A DNA stretch of 64,000 nt from a bacterium (lineage in GTDB: Bacteria; Bdellovibrionota_G; JALEGL01): contig JALEGL010000004.1 in assembly GCA_022763185.1 (NCBI GenBank), positions 1 through 64,000 of the forward strand, written 5' to 3'. Positions 28,439 to 36,611 of this stretch are shown here, piece after piece (position 1 is the stretch's first letter; the number at the start of each line of letters is the position of its first letter). Below the pieces are notes generated by a model that saw nothing but the letters and a program-made list of their open reading frames with translations, did no database searches and was not told where the DNA came from. The translations under genes and the position numbers were made by a program.

Positions 28439-30802
28439 ATGAAACAAAGACGACCTCACTTATCAACCCTTTTTTCTTTAACATTTTTAAGTGTTACTGT
28501 TTTTGCCCAGTCTCCTTTACCGCCCTTAACTCAAGTACAAAATAGTACACAGAAATCTTCTGTCAAACAAATACCTCAAGCTCAACCAGCAGCAAAACCG
28601 CAAAATAAAGAAACTGATTCCGCCCGTCCAAAAGTTACCCCTACAAAAAAACCCGTAGCTCAAAAAAAAGACACCGGCGTTTTTAAAGTTACGGATAAAG
28701 GCAAAGTCAATTTAGATTTTGTTGATGCAGAGATTGCTGAAATAGCAAAATCAATAAGCGAACTCACTGAACGTAATTTTGTGTTTGATGAAAAAGTCCG
28801 CGGAAAAATAACCTTGGTGTCTCCAAGTCCGGTTTCAATAGATGAAGCCTACCAAGCTTTTATTTCTGCTTTAGAGGTTAAGAACTTCACTGTGGTTAAA
28901 GTTGGAAAGTTGTATAAAATTGTTCCCATCAGAGACATGAAAACTCAACCTCTACGCACAAGTTCACGCAAACCTTATGGTAACTATGATGAGTTCATTA
29001 CTCGTCTTGTACCCATACAACACAGCAATGCTCAAGAACTGGTAAAATCTCTACGCGGCCTGGTTTCAAAAAATGGTGACCTGATTGCATATGCCCCAAC
29101 CAACATGCTTATTTTAACTGATAATGTTGCCAACATTCAACGGATGCTAAAAATCATTAACCGTCTTGATCAAGAAGGTTTTCAAGAAAGTATTCAATTC
29201 ATACCTTTAGAATATGCCGCCGCTCAAGATGTAGCTGAAAAAATAGAAAAGCTTTTTGATATTCAGGGCAGTAAAAAGGGTCCCTCCAATACACCCAATA
29301 GACCCAGCACGCCAAATAACGCCAACACTCCAAGCAACGATTTTTCTGGTGCTGAAGGCAGTCATTTTATTTCAAAAATTATTCCTGATGAACGCACAAA
29401 CTCACTGATTGTGGTTGCCAACAAAGAAGGCATTAAGCGTATTAAAGATGTTATTGTGCAATTGGATCAAGCCATGCAAGACCTTGCTGGCAAAGGTCGT
29501 GTTCATGTTCATTACTTGCAGTATGCTGATGCCACGGAAATGGCTGAAATTCTTTCTGGCGTATCGAGCAACAGTGCTAATAATGATGACAATAGAAACT
29601 CGCGTTTACGGCGTCGTAACACGATTCTCTCTAGTCAGGCTTATCGCAACCCCAATATCAATAGAAATACAAATGATAATACTTCTGGTTCTCCTGTTCT
29701 TAGCGATGAAGTTCAGGTTACTGCTGATCCTTACACCAACGCCTTGGTCATTACCGCTTCACCAACAGACTATGAAAGTTTAATTCCTGTTATCAATAAG
29801 CTTGATATTCGTAGACCTCAAGCATTTGTAGAAGCCATGATATTAGAAGTCAACCTGGATAAAGCTTCTGAGTTTGGTTTAACTGGTCATGGTGGTGGTG
29901 ACTTGGGCGGCGGCGCAAAAATCTTTGGTGCAACCACATTTGGTAGTAACAGTTCAGCATTCCCATCCACTGACCCAACTGCTTTACAAGGTTTTACCGC
30001 TTTATTGCAAGGTCCTACTTTTGACTTACCCTTGGCCGGCGGTGATATACTAACATTACCCGCTTATGGTGGTTTGTTCAAGATGCTGCAAAGCAATGGA
30101 ACCATCAATGTCTTATCCACTCCCAATATTTTAACCCAAGATAATACTGAAGCCGAAATTGTTGTGGGTAGAGTTGTTCCGTTTATCACCGCACAAGGTA
30201 GAGATGTTAACAATCAGCCCATCAACCAAGTACAACGTGAAGATGTTGCAACAACCTTAAGAATTACACCACAAATTAACTCATCTGATGAGTTGACCTT
30301 AGAAATTTTTCAAGAAAGCCAAGACTTGGTTGCAGGTGCAAATGTTGAAACTTTTGGTCCAACCACATCCAAACGCTCAACCCAAACCACTGTTTTGGTT
30401 AAAGATGGGCAAACTGTGACCATTGGTGGTTTAATCAGTGATAAAATCAGTGACTCAGAAAGCAAGGTTCCGGTTTTGGGTGATATTCCTATCATTGGCT
30501 GGTTATTTAAAAACAGAACCAAGTCACGCAACAAAACCAGCTTGGTTTTATTTATAACGCCACATATTGTTCGCTACCCTGAAGATCTTGAGCGCATTAC
30601 CATGGATAAAAATGATGAGCGTAAACGTTTCTTAAAACGCAATCGTATGGATGATCACCCTGACTTAAAATACAAAAAGTTAGAAGAAACCATTCGTATT
30701 AAAAATAAAAACAAAGAGAATACGCCATCTGCACCCATCACAGGTCCAAGCAATGACTTTTTTGATTCACAAAAAACAACCGCACTGAAGGTGAACTCAT
30801 GA
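28439..30802 (+). CDS. gspD: Type II secretion system secretin GspD
   Basis: Outer-membrane channel through which folded proteins leave the cell. The 787 residues comprise a signal peptide (cleavage near VFA), a Lys/Pro-rich linker, the N0 domain (VNLDFVDAEIAEIAKSI), N1-N3 ring-forming domains separated by low-complexity Asn/Pro/Ser loops (about 280-300 and 375-420), and the secretin beta-barrel with the conserved segment VPVLGDIPIIGWLFKNR. A charged C-terminal tail follows. No pilotin gene is adjacent. The next gene overlaps its stop by four bases. Confidence 0.97.
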   Translation: MKQRRPHLSTLFSLTFLSVTVFAQSPLPPLTQVQNSTQKSSVKQIPQAQPAAKPQNKETDSARPKVTPTKKPVAQKKDTGVFKVTDKGKVNLDFVDAEIAEIAKSISELTERNFVFDEKVRGKITLVSPSPVSIDEAYQAFISALEVKNFTVVKVGKLYKIVPIRDMKTQPLRTSSRKPYGNYDEFITRLVPIQHSNAQELVKSLRGLVSKNGDLIAYAPTNMLILTDNVANIQRMLKIINRLDQEGFQESIQFIPLEYAAAQDVAEKIEKLFDIQGSKKGPSNTPNRPSTPNNANTPSNDFSGAEGSHFISKIIPDERTNSLIVVANKEGIKRIKDVIVQLDQAMQDLAGKGRVHVHYLQYADATEMAEILSGVSSNSANNDDNRNSRLRRRNTILSSQAYRNPNINRNTNDNTSGSPVLSDEVQVTADPYTNALVITASPTDYESLIPVINKLDIRRPQAFVEAMILEVNLDKASEFGLTGHGGGDLGGGAKIFGATTFGSNSSAFPSTDPTALQGFTALLQGPTFDLPLAGGDILTLPAYGGLFKMLQSNGTINVLSTPNILTQDNTEAEIVVGRVVPFITAQGRDVNNQPINQVQREDVATTLRITPQINSSDELTLEIFQESQDLVAGANVETFGPTTSKRSTQTTVLVKDGQTVTIGGLISDKISDSESKVPVLGDIPIIGWLFKNRTKSRNKTSLVLFITPHIVRYPEDLERITMDKNDERKRFLKRNRMDDHPDLKYKKLEETIRIKNKNKENTPSAPITGPSNDFFDSQKTTALKVNS

Positions 30803-32655
30803 AAGACGAACGGACAAAAGCCAATAAAATAACCGTAGCCTCAGACTCAGAAGCCACGGAAATTTGGCAAGCTCCGCAGTTGGCTGAAGAAAAGATATCT
30901 TTAACTGACAATGGCTTTACTGCACCCACAGACGTGTCTTTTTTGGGCATGAGCTTGGGAGAAATTTTAACGCAAACAACATCCATGTCCCCAGAACAGT
31001 TGGCTGAAGCCATGGCGCAAGGACAAAATGAAGCTGCCTTGGTGGATTATCTGCTTAAAAAAAAGTGGATTACCTCCACGCAACTGATGCAAGCTCGCAG
31101 CTTGCAATTGAACATCCCTCTGATTGATGCAGAAAAACTTAAAGATTTAGACTCCCAGTTAATTGCAGATATTCCCATTAACTTTGCTAAAAAATTTACA
31201 CTGGTTCCTGTTGATAAAACTGCCTTCGCTTACACCATTGCTATTTTTAGTCCAAAATCGATGGAAGCCTTGGAAGATCTAAAGTTGCTTTTACAAGCAG
31301 ATATCAATCCGGTATTGGCTTGGAAAGATGATATTGTCAGTGCCATCAACTCAATTTACAACCAGGCCACCCGAGCCGATAATAACATTAACCAAGACTT
31401 GATTGATGATATTGAAGGTCAAAATTTGGCACAAATGAATTTGAGCGAAACTGAAGACCTTTTAGACAGTGAAGACGATGCGCCAATCATCCGCTTAGTC
31501 AATGCTTTACTGTTCCAAGGGGTGAAAGATGGTGCCAGTGATATTCACATAGAACCCGGTGAAAGAGATGTCTCTGTGCGCTTTAGAATAGATGGTGTAC
31601 TCAATGAAATCATGCGTCCACCCCGCAAGGCTCACAATGCCATCAGCTCAAGGGTTAAAATTATGGCAGACCTTGATATTGCTGAACGCCGTATTCCACA
31701 AGATGGAAGGATTAAAATTAAAATTGGTGGTAGAGATGTGGATATTCGTGTTTCTACTTTACCCACATCCTTTGGTGAACGTATAGTTATGCGTTTGTTA
31801 GATACCTCTAATGTTTTATTGAATATAGAAGATCTGGGATTTACCAAACAGCAGCTAGAAATTATTAATCGAGTGGTTCATTTAAGTCATGGTATCTTTT
31901 TGGTTACCGGTCCTACAGGTTCTGGTAAAAGTACAACCTTGTATTCTTGTTTATCTCGTATCAATACACCGGGACGAAATATTATTACCGTTGAAGATCC
32001 TGTAGAGATTCAATTGGCAGGAATCAGTCAAATTCAAGTGAATGAAAAAGTAGATTTAACTTTTGCTGCTGGTTTACGTTCTATCTTGCGTCAGGATCCG
32101 GATGTGGTGATGATCGGGGAGATTCGGGATAAAGAGACGGCGGAAATTGCCATTAAAGCATCGATGACTGGTCACATGGTGTTTTCAACCTTACACACCA
32201 ACGATGCCAGCACCACCGTTACCCGTTTAAAAGATATGGGTGTTGATACATTTAAAATAGCCGATGCCCTTGAAGCCGTTATGGCTCAACGTTTGGCAAG
32301 GAAACTGTGTAAAGAATGTAGAGAGCCCTATACCCCTACAGACATAGAGTTAAGGCAACTTAATGTTACCAGAGATAAACTTGAGGGCAAAACCATTTAC
32401 CAAGCCAAAGGCTGTGCTAAGTGCAGTCAAACCGGCTACAAGGGGCGTACCGGTATTCATGAAATTTTACCCATTGATGATCATATTCAACCTTTAATTT
32501 TAAGTGGTGCTGACGGTGCCACCATTAAAAGAACAGCCATAGAACATGGAATGCTAACTTTACGTGAAGATGGTGCTTTAAAAGTCTTGGATGGCACCAG
32601 CAGCATTGATGAAATCTTACGTGTAACTCAAGATGAAATAGGATTTGATGACTGA
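30799..32655 (+). CDS. gspE: Type II secretion ATPase GspE
   Basis: Cytoplasmic hexameric ATPase that powers pseudopilus assembly. The 618-residue protein has an MshEN-like N-terminal domain that binds the GspL partner, then Walker A GPTGSGKS at about 371, the Asp box, Walker B LRQDPDVVMIGEIRD, the His box MTGHMVFSTLHT, and a four-cysteine zinc site (CKEC and CAKC). It overlaps gspD by four bases and gspF by one, typical of translational coupling. Confidence 0.97.
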   Translation: MKDERTKANKITVASDSEATEIWQAPQLAEEKISLTDNGFTAPTDVSFLGMSLGEILTQTTSMSPEQLAEAMAQGQNEAALVDYLLKKKWITSTQLMQARSLQLNIPLIDAEKLKDLDSQLIADIPINFAKKFTLVPVDKTAFAYTIAIFSPKSMEALEDLKLLLQADINPVLAWKDDIVSAINSIYNQATRADNNINQDLIDDIEGQNLAQMNLSETEDLLDSEDDAPIIRLVNALLFQGVKDGASDIHIEPGERDVSVRFRIDGVLNEIMRPPRKAHNAISSRVKIMADLDIAERRIPQDGRIKIKIGGRDVDIRVSTLPTSFGERIVMRLLDTSNVLLNIEDLGFTKQQLEIINRVVHLSHGIFLVTGPTGSGKSTTLYSCLSRINTPGRNIITVEDPVEIQLAGISQIQVNEKVDLTFAAGLRSILRQDPDVVMIGEIRDKETAEIAIKASMTGHMVFSTLHTNDASTTVTRLKDMGVDTFKIADALEAVMAQRLARKLCKECREPYTPTDIELRQLNVTRDKLEGKTIYQAKGCAKCSQTGYKGRTGIHEILPIDDHIQPLILSGADGATIKRTAIEHGMLTLREDGALKVLDGTSSIDEILRVTQDEIGFDD

Positions 32656-33884
32656 TGCCTTTGTTTGAATACCAAGCCATCAATGCCCAAGGCAAAACTA
32701 TCAATGGCTATTTACAAGCCAATAATCGTAATGACTTGCGTGAAAAACTGCGTCGTGATGGCATGTTTTTATCAGATGCCAAAGAATCCAAAGCCAAAGA
32801 TGAAAAAAGTGTTCCCGGTAATGTTAAAATCAAGTTGGGTGGAGGTAAACCCAAAACTGGGGATATTGCCCTGATGACCCGTCAACTCTCCACTTTGATT
32901 TCTTCAGGTATTCCTTTGGTTGAATCTATTCAAGCTTTGTCTGAACAAGTAGAAAATTTAAATTTAAAAAAAGCCCTCAGTGACATTAAAGAAAAAGTTA
33001 ATGAAGGAAGCAGTATGGCGGATGCCATGCAACCGCATGTGCCTAACACATTTGATAAACTTTATGTCAACATGATTGGTGCCGGTGAAGTCTCAGGTGC
33101 TTTTGATCTTGTCTTGAATCGTTTGGCTGATTACACAGAAAACCAGGACAAACTTAAAGGTAAAGTCAGTTCAGCCTTGGCTTACCCTATTGCCATGGTG
33201 TGTATTGCTTTTTTAGCCGTCATTGTCATATTCACTTTTATTATTCCAAAATTGATTACGCTGTTCAATGACCTAGAACAAGCACTTCCTTTGCCCACTC
33301 AAATCTTGATTGCCTTGAGTAATATTTTTACCTCGTATTGGTATATTGCCCTGGGTGTGATTGTTGTCACTGTTTTTGGTATCCGAAAATACCTTTCAAC
33401 CTACAAAGGCCGTTACAACTACCATCGTTTTCTTTTAAATATGCCACTTTTTGGCAAGCTGTTTAGAATGGTTTCTATTTCTAGGTTTGCCAGCACCTTA
33501 TCAACTCTACTTTCTAGTGGTGTTCCTATTTTAACCGCCATGGACATTGTTAAAAATGTGATTAATAATTTAGTGCTGACTGAAGTGATTGATAAAGTAC
33601 GCAACAACTTAAGGGAAGGAGATTCAATATCGGTTCCCTTAAAAAACTCTGGTGAGTTTCCACCCATGGTGACGCATATGATTTCTGTGGGAGAGAAAAC
33701 CGGGGAACTAGAGGGGATGCTAGCAAAAATATCCCAAACCTATGAAATGCAAGTCGATCGCGCAGTTTCAACCATCACCTCATTGATAGAACCTCTGATG
33801 ATGCTGGTCTTAATGCTGGGCATTGGCTTTATTGTGCTAGCTGTGATGTTACCCATGTTTAATATGAATCAGGCAATGGGCTAA
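32655..33884 (+). CDS. gspF: Type II secretion inner-membrane platform protein GspF
   Basis: Polytopic core of the inner-membrane assembly platform that works with the GspE ATPase. The 409 residues show the two homologous T2SSF domains (about 70-190 and 275-395), each ending in hydrophobic helices, with three transmembrane segments in total. Signature segments are MTRQLSTLISSGIPLVESI in repeat 1 and FASTLSTLLSSGVPILTAM in repeat 2. The start codon overlaps the gspE stop (TGATG). Confidence 0.96.
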   Translation: MPLFEYQAINAQGKTINGYLQANNRNDLREKLRRDGMFLSDAKESKAKDEKSVPGNVKIKLGGGKPKTGDIALMTRQLSTLISSGIPLVESIQALSEQVENLNLKKALSDIKEKVNEGSSMADAMQPHVPNTFDKLYVNMIGAGEVSGAFDLVLNRLADYTENQDKLKGKVSSALAYPIAMVCIAFLAVIVIFTFIIPKLITLFNDLEQALPLPTQILIALSNIFTSYWYIALGVIVVTVFGIRKYLSTYKGRYNYHRFLLNMPLFGKLFRMVSISRFASTLSTLLSSGVPILTAMDIVKNVINNLVLTEVIDKVRNNLREGDSISVPLKNSGEFPPMVTHMISVGEKTGELEGMLAKISQTYEMQVDRAVSTITSLIEPLMMLVLMLGIGFIVLAVMLPMFNMNQAMG

Positions 33885-33920
33885 AATTTTAACAACAACC
33901 AACGACAAAGGAGAAAAATA

Positions 33921-34370
33921 ATGAAACAAAACAATAAACTTAAACTGTACAAGAAAAACGCTGGTTTTTCTTTGGTGGAATTGATGGCTGCAGTGGTGAT
34001 CATTGCGCTCTTATCTGGACTGGCAGGACTTGGGGTTTCAAGAATGCTAAAAAGCTCTAGAATAAAAGCGGCTCAAAGTGAAATTTCTACTTTTAGCCAA
34101 GCTTTGGATATTTATGACATGGAATGCGGAGGCTATCCAGACACATTACAAGGCTTAATTGAAAAGCCTAGCAGTGGCTGTCCGGGCTTTCCTGATGGTG
34201 GTTTCTTAAATAAAAAAGAAATCAAGCTTGATCCATGGAAAAATGAATATCAATATGAAAAAAATGGAATCAATAACACCAGTGGTTTTGATTTATGGTC
34301 CATGGGACCGGATAAAGAAGATGGTACAGTTGATGATATTACCAACTGGGCCAGTGAGTCTTTAGACTAA
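33921..34370 (+). CDS. gspG: Major pseudopilin GspG
   Basis: Main subunit of the pseudopilus that pushes substrates through the secretin. The 149-residue prepilin has a basic leader ending in NAG, cleaved before FSLVELMAAVVIIALLSG, with the essential Glu at +5. The C-terminal DLWSMGPDKEDGTVDD segment supplies the calcium-binding site. AAAGGAG precedes the ATG. A 14-bp hairpin directly follows the gene (34385-34420) and could give gspG more mRNA than the minor pseudopilins. Confidence 0.97.
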   Translation: MKQNNKLKLYKKNAGFSLVELMAAVVIIALLSGLAGLGVSRMLKSSRIKAAQSEISTFSQALDIYDMECGGYPDTLQGLIEKPSSGCPGFPDGGFLNKKEIKLDPWKNEYQYEKNGINNTSGFDLWSMGPDKEDGTVDDITNWASESLD

Positions 34371-34384
34371 ACTTAAACTTGCTT

Positions 34385-34420
34385 AAACACTATACGGTTG
34401 AAACATACCGTATGGTGTTT
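34385..34420 (+). promoter_or_regulatory. 14-bp hairpin between gspG and gspH
   Basis: AAACACTATACGGT (34385-34398) pairs with ACCGTATGGTGTTT (34407-34420), all Watson-Crick except one T-G wobble, around an eight-base loop. There is no T-tract afterwards, so it is not a classic terminator; a 3' stabiliser or partial terminator in the operon mRNA fits, as GspG is needed in much larger amounts than the proteins encoded after it. Confidence 0.65.
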
Positions 34421-34430
34421 ACTCTTAACA

Positions 34431-35084
34431 ATGTTATTAAACTATTCACATAAAAAAATATTTTCAGCATTCACACTCATTGAATTGATGTTTGTTATCG
34501 TCTTATTGGCTTTATTTGCTCGTTTGACTTTGCCCAAGTTCAATCAAATTACCCGCGGCAATTTAAGAAGCACTGCAACCAAGCTTTCTGGTTTTTTTAA
34601 AGCCGCCCATGACCGAGCCATCATGCGCAGTGAACATATTAGAATTTATTTTGATCTTGATGCCAACACCTACTGGGCCAGTGTATTTGTCCCCGTTGAA
34701 AAAATGCCTCTTTTGGATAGCTCCACGGATATTGATGATGCCATCTTAGCTTTTGAAAAGCTAGCAGAAGACAGCATTGGTGATAGTGAGCCAGAAAAAC
34801 AGGAGGCTACTTTTGAAACCTTAAAAGAAAGAAACTTAAAAAAGTCAAAGCTCCCCAGTGGCTTACGCATTAAACATATCTATAAAGCATCTATTGGTAA
34901 TGACCAAAACAATATCAATGATGTAGAAAATGAAGGCCGCATCTATTTAGATTTTTATCCCAATGGCTTTTCAACACAGTCTATTGTTTATTTAGAAAAT
35001 GACTATGAAAATATTTATAGCATTATCATTCCTCCTATAGGCGGCCAAAGCCGCATTGAAAAAGGAGAGGTCAGTGTTTTTTAA
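34431..35084 (+). CDS. gspH: Minor pseudopilin GspH
   Basis: Minor pseudopilin of the tip complex. The 217-residue protein starts at ATG 34431; an in-frame TTG at 34398 lies inside the gspG-gspH hairpin and is unlikely. The leader MLLNYSHKKIFSA is followed by FTLIELMFVIVLLALFARL with Glu at +5. The residue at -1 is Ala, where Gly is usual; prepilin peptidases can accept this. The rest is a beta-rich globular domain with an acidic loop. The last 11 bases overlap the start of gspI. Confidence 0.85.
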   Translation: MLLNYSHKKIFSAFTLIELMFVIVLLALFARLTLPKFNQITRGNLRSTATKLSGFFKAAHDRAIMRSEHIRIYFDLDANTYWASVFVPVEKMPLLDSSTDIDDAILAFEKLAEDSIGDSEPEKQEATFETLKERNLKKSKLPSGLRIKHIYKASIGNDQNNINDVENEGRIYLDFYPNGFSTQSIVYLENDYENIYSIIIPPIGGQSRIEKGEVSVF

Positions 35085-35865
35085 CAGAGCGCATGTAATT
35101 TTTGGCCAGATTCATAAAGCTGTACTTATGAAGAACAAGGCAAAGCCTTGTGATGAATTTAGTACAACTTATGTCGTTCACGGCACCCATTTGCGTTCGG
35201 ATTCGGCACATGGTCTTTCCTCCTCTTTGTTAACAAAACTATTGAAAAAAAGAGGAGGCCAAACTGTTACTAAAGATTCCCCTTTAACAAAAAAAACTGC
35301 TGGGTTTAGTCTTGTTGAGGTTTTGGGGGCAATGATGATTTTATCCATTGCGCTTGTGGCTTTGATGGAAAATCAATCCAGTTCATTGCATTTAACAAAG
35401 AAGTCTCTACTCTTGGACCAAGCCACTTCTTTAGCTCAAGGAAAAATGGCTGAACTTACGGTTGAGGCCAACCGTAGAAGCTTATCTGAATTTCCTGATT
35501 CAGGTGAAGGTACTTTTGAAGATGAAGCTTTACAACGTTTTTCATGGCGCTATCAAACACAGCCCGTTGAAGCTCCAGACTTTGCTGCCATGGCTAAAGT
35601 AGCCATGGGAGAAGAAGGCGCCTCCACAGGTGAAGGCAGCGCTGGTCTGTTAGACGGTCCTCTTAAGAGTGTTACTGAGGCGTGGAGTAAAGCTCTATTA
35701 GAATTACGCGTTGAAATTCTGTGGAAAGAAGGCAACTCAGAAAAAAATTATGCTGTGGTCACCCATCTCATCGATGAACAAGCATCCAGTAATATTGCAG
35801 GCATGGTCAAAGGCATGAGCCAAGCTTTGGGTGGGGGTAATAATGAAGAAGGTGGGTTTCAATGA
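35074..35865 (+). CDS. gspI: Minor pseudopilin GspI with a 77-residue leader carrying a palindromic repeat
   Basis: Minor pseudopilin that starts the tip complex with GspJ and GspK. The mature part begins after KKTAG with FSLVEVLGAMMILSIALVAL, Glu at +5. The leader is about 77 residues, instead of the usual 6-20, because it contains the palindromic repeat at 35110-35195 in frame plus a second hairpin (35219-35258). I start it at GTG 35074, six bases after GGAG; a later ATG at 35128 would shorten the leader to 59 but lies within the repeat. The prepilin peptidase would remove the whole leader, so the insertion may be neutral. The gene ends overlapping gspJ by four bases. Confidence 0.85.
   Translation: MFFNRAHVIFGQIHKAVLMKNKAKPCDEFSTTYVVHGTHLRSDSAHGLSSSLLTKLLKKRGGQTVTKDSPLTKKTAGFSLVEVLGAMMILSIALVALMENQSSSLHLTKKSLLLDQATSLAQGKMAELTVEANRRSLSEFPDSGEGTFEDEALQRFSWRYQTQPVEAPDFAAMAKVAMGEEGASTGEGSAGLLDGPLKSVTEAWSKALLELRVEILWKEGNSEKNYAVVTHLIDEQASSNIAGMVKGMSQALGGGNNEEGGFQ
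35110..35195 (+). repeat. Nested-hairpin repeat inserted in frame in the gspI leader
   Basis: An inner hairpin (ACAAGGC, loop AAA, GCCTTGT; 35135-35151) lies inside an outer stem (35117-35126 with 35161-35170, one mismatch). The same 86-91-base unit recurs on the minus strand at 51780-51870 with about 75-80% identity. Between the copies the inner stem changes A-T to G-C and C-G to T-A and the loop changes AAA to TTT, so pairing is kept. Both copies are open in the same frame (IHKAVL, then PCD, then TY). Confidence 0.8.
35219..35258 (+). repeat. 10-bp hairpin in the gspI leader
   Basis: CCTCCTCTTT (35219-35228) pairs perfectly with AAAGAGGAGG (35249-35258) around a 20-base loop. It lies directly after the nested-hairpin repeat and is probably part of the same insertion. 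On the RNA the 3' arm resembles a ribosome-binding site but no start codon follows at a useful distance in frame. Confidence 0.55.
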
Positions 35866-36611
35866 TTAAAACCGGCCTTAATCCATTTTTTAAACAACGC
35901 GCTTTTACTGTTCTTGAACTTATGATGGGAGCCATCATTTTAGCTGTTATAGGTACCATTTGTTACTCAGCCCTATGGGGAACCTTTAGAACGCAGCAAA
36001 CGGTTGATGAAAAATCCGACATTCAAGAGTTAGGCACTGCCGTTGTTAACAAAGTCAAAGTTGATCTTTCTCAAACCTTTCATGTTGAGGCTACTCGGCC
36101 TATTACACGATTTAAGGGTGAAGATAACGGTAATTTGGATAAAATAGACTTCACCGCCTTGGTTCATATGCCCAGCTCTGATGAAGCCAAGGAAAGTGAT
36201 CAAGCCTTGGTTAGCTATCAAATTGTCCCTAACCCAGACAACTCACAACTCAATATTTTACAACGTCGCGAAGTACCTATTATTGCACCTCAAGACGATG
36301 CTGATTTAGCTCTAGCGGATTTTGTTGACGTTACAGATAAAGTAGTTGAATTTAGTCTTGAATATTTTGATGGAGAAAAACACATCCCTTCTTGGGACAT
36401 CACTGCTGTTGCTCAAAGAAACAAACTGCCCCAGTTGATTAAAATCAAACTGGTCTTGCAAGATGATAAAGAACGTCAATACAGCTTCTTTAACACCGTA
36501 GACTTGCCCATGTGGCAAAATTTAAGCTTGGAAAAGAAAGCTACACCAACACCCGACCCAAACAATCCGAATCCGAATCCAAGTCCAACACCACAAGGAG
36601 GCACAGATTGA
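35862..36611 (+). CDS. gspJ: Minor pseudopilin GspJ
   Basis: Minor pseudopilin of the tip complex with GspI and GspK. The 249-residue protein has a leader ending in KQRA, cleaved before FTVLELMMGAIILAVIG with Glu at +5; as in GspH the -1 residue is Ala rather than Gly. The globular part is beta-rich. The C-terminus ends in a Pro/Asn/Thr-rich tail (PDPNNPNPNPSPTP) encoded by a run of similar codons. It overlaps gspI by four bases, and its stop overlaps the gspK start. Confidence 0.92.
   Translation: MIKTGLNPFFKQRAFTVLELMMGAIILAVIGTICYSALWGTFRTQQTVDEKSDIQELGTAVVNKVKVDLSQTFHVEATRPITRFKGEDNGNLDKIDFTALVHMPSSDEAKESDQALVSYQIVPNPDNSQLNILQRREVPIIAPQDDADLALADFVDVTDKVVEFSLEYFDGEKHIPSWDITAVAQRNKLPQLIKIKLVLQDDKERQYSFFNTVDLPMWQNLSLEKKATPTPDPNNPNPNPSPTPQGGTD

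Noticed and set aside
34398-34430. Upstream TTG start for gspH
   Set aside because: It lies in the loop of the gspG-gspH hairpin and has no binding site; the ATG at 34431 gives a normal leader.
36512-36607. Upstream ATG start for gspK
   Set aside because: It would overlap gspJ by 100 bases without a binding site, whereas TTG 36608 has AGGAGG at ideal spacing.
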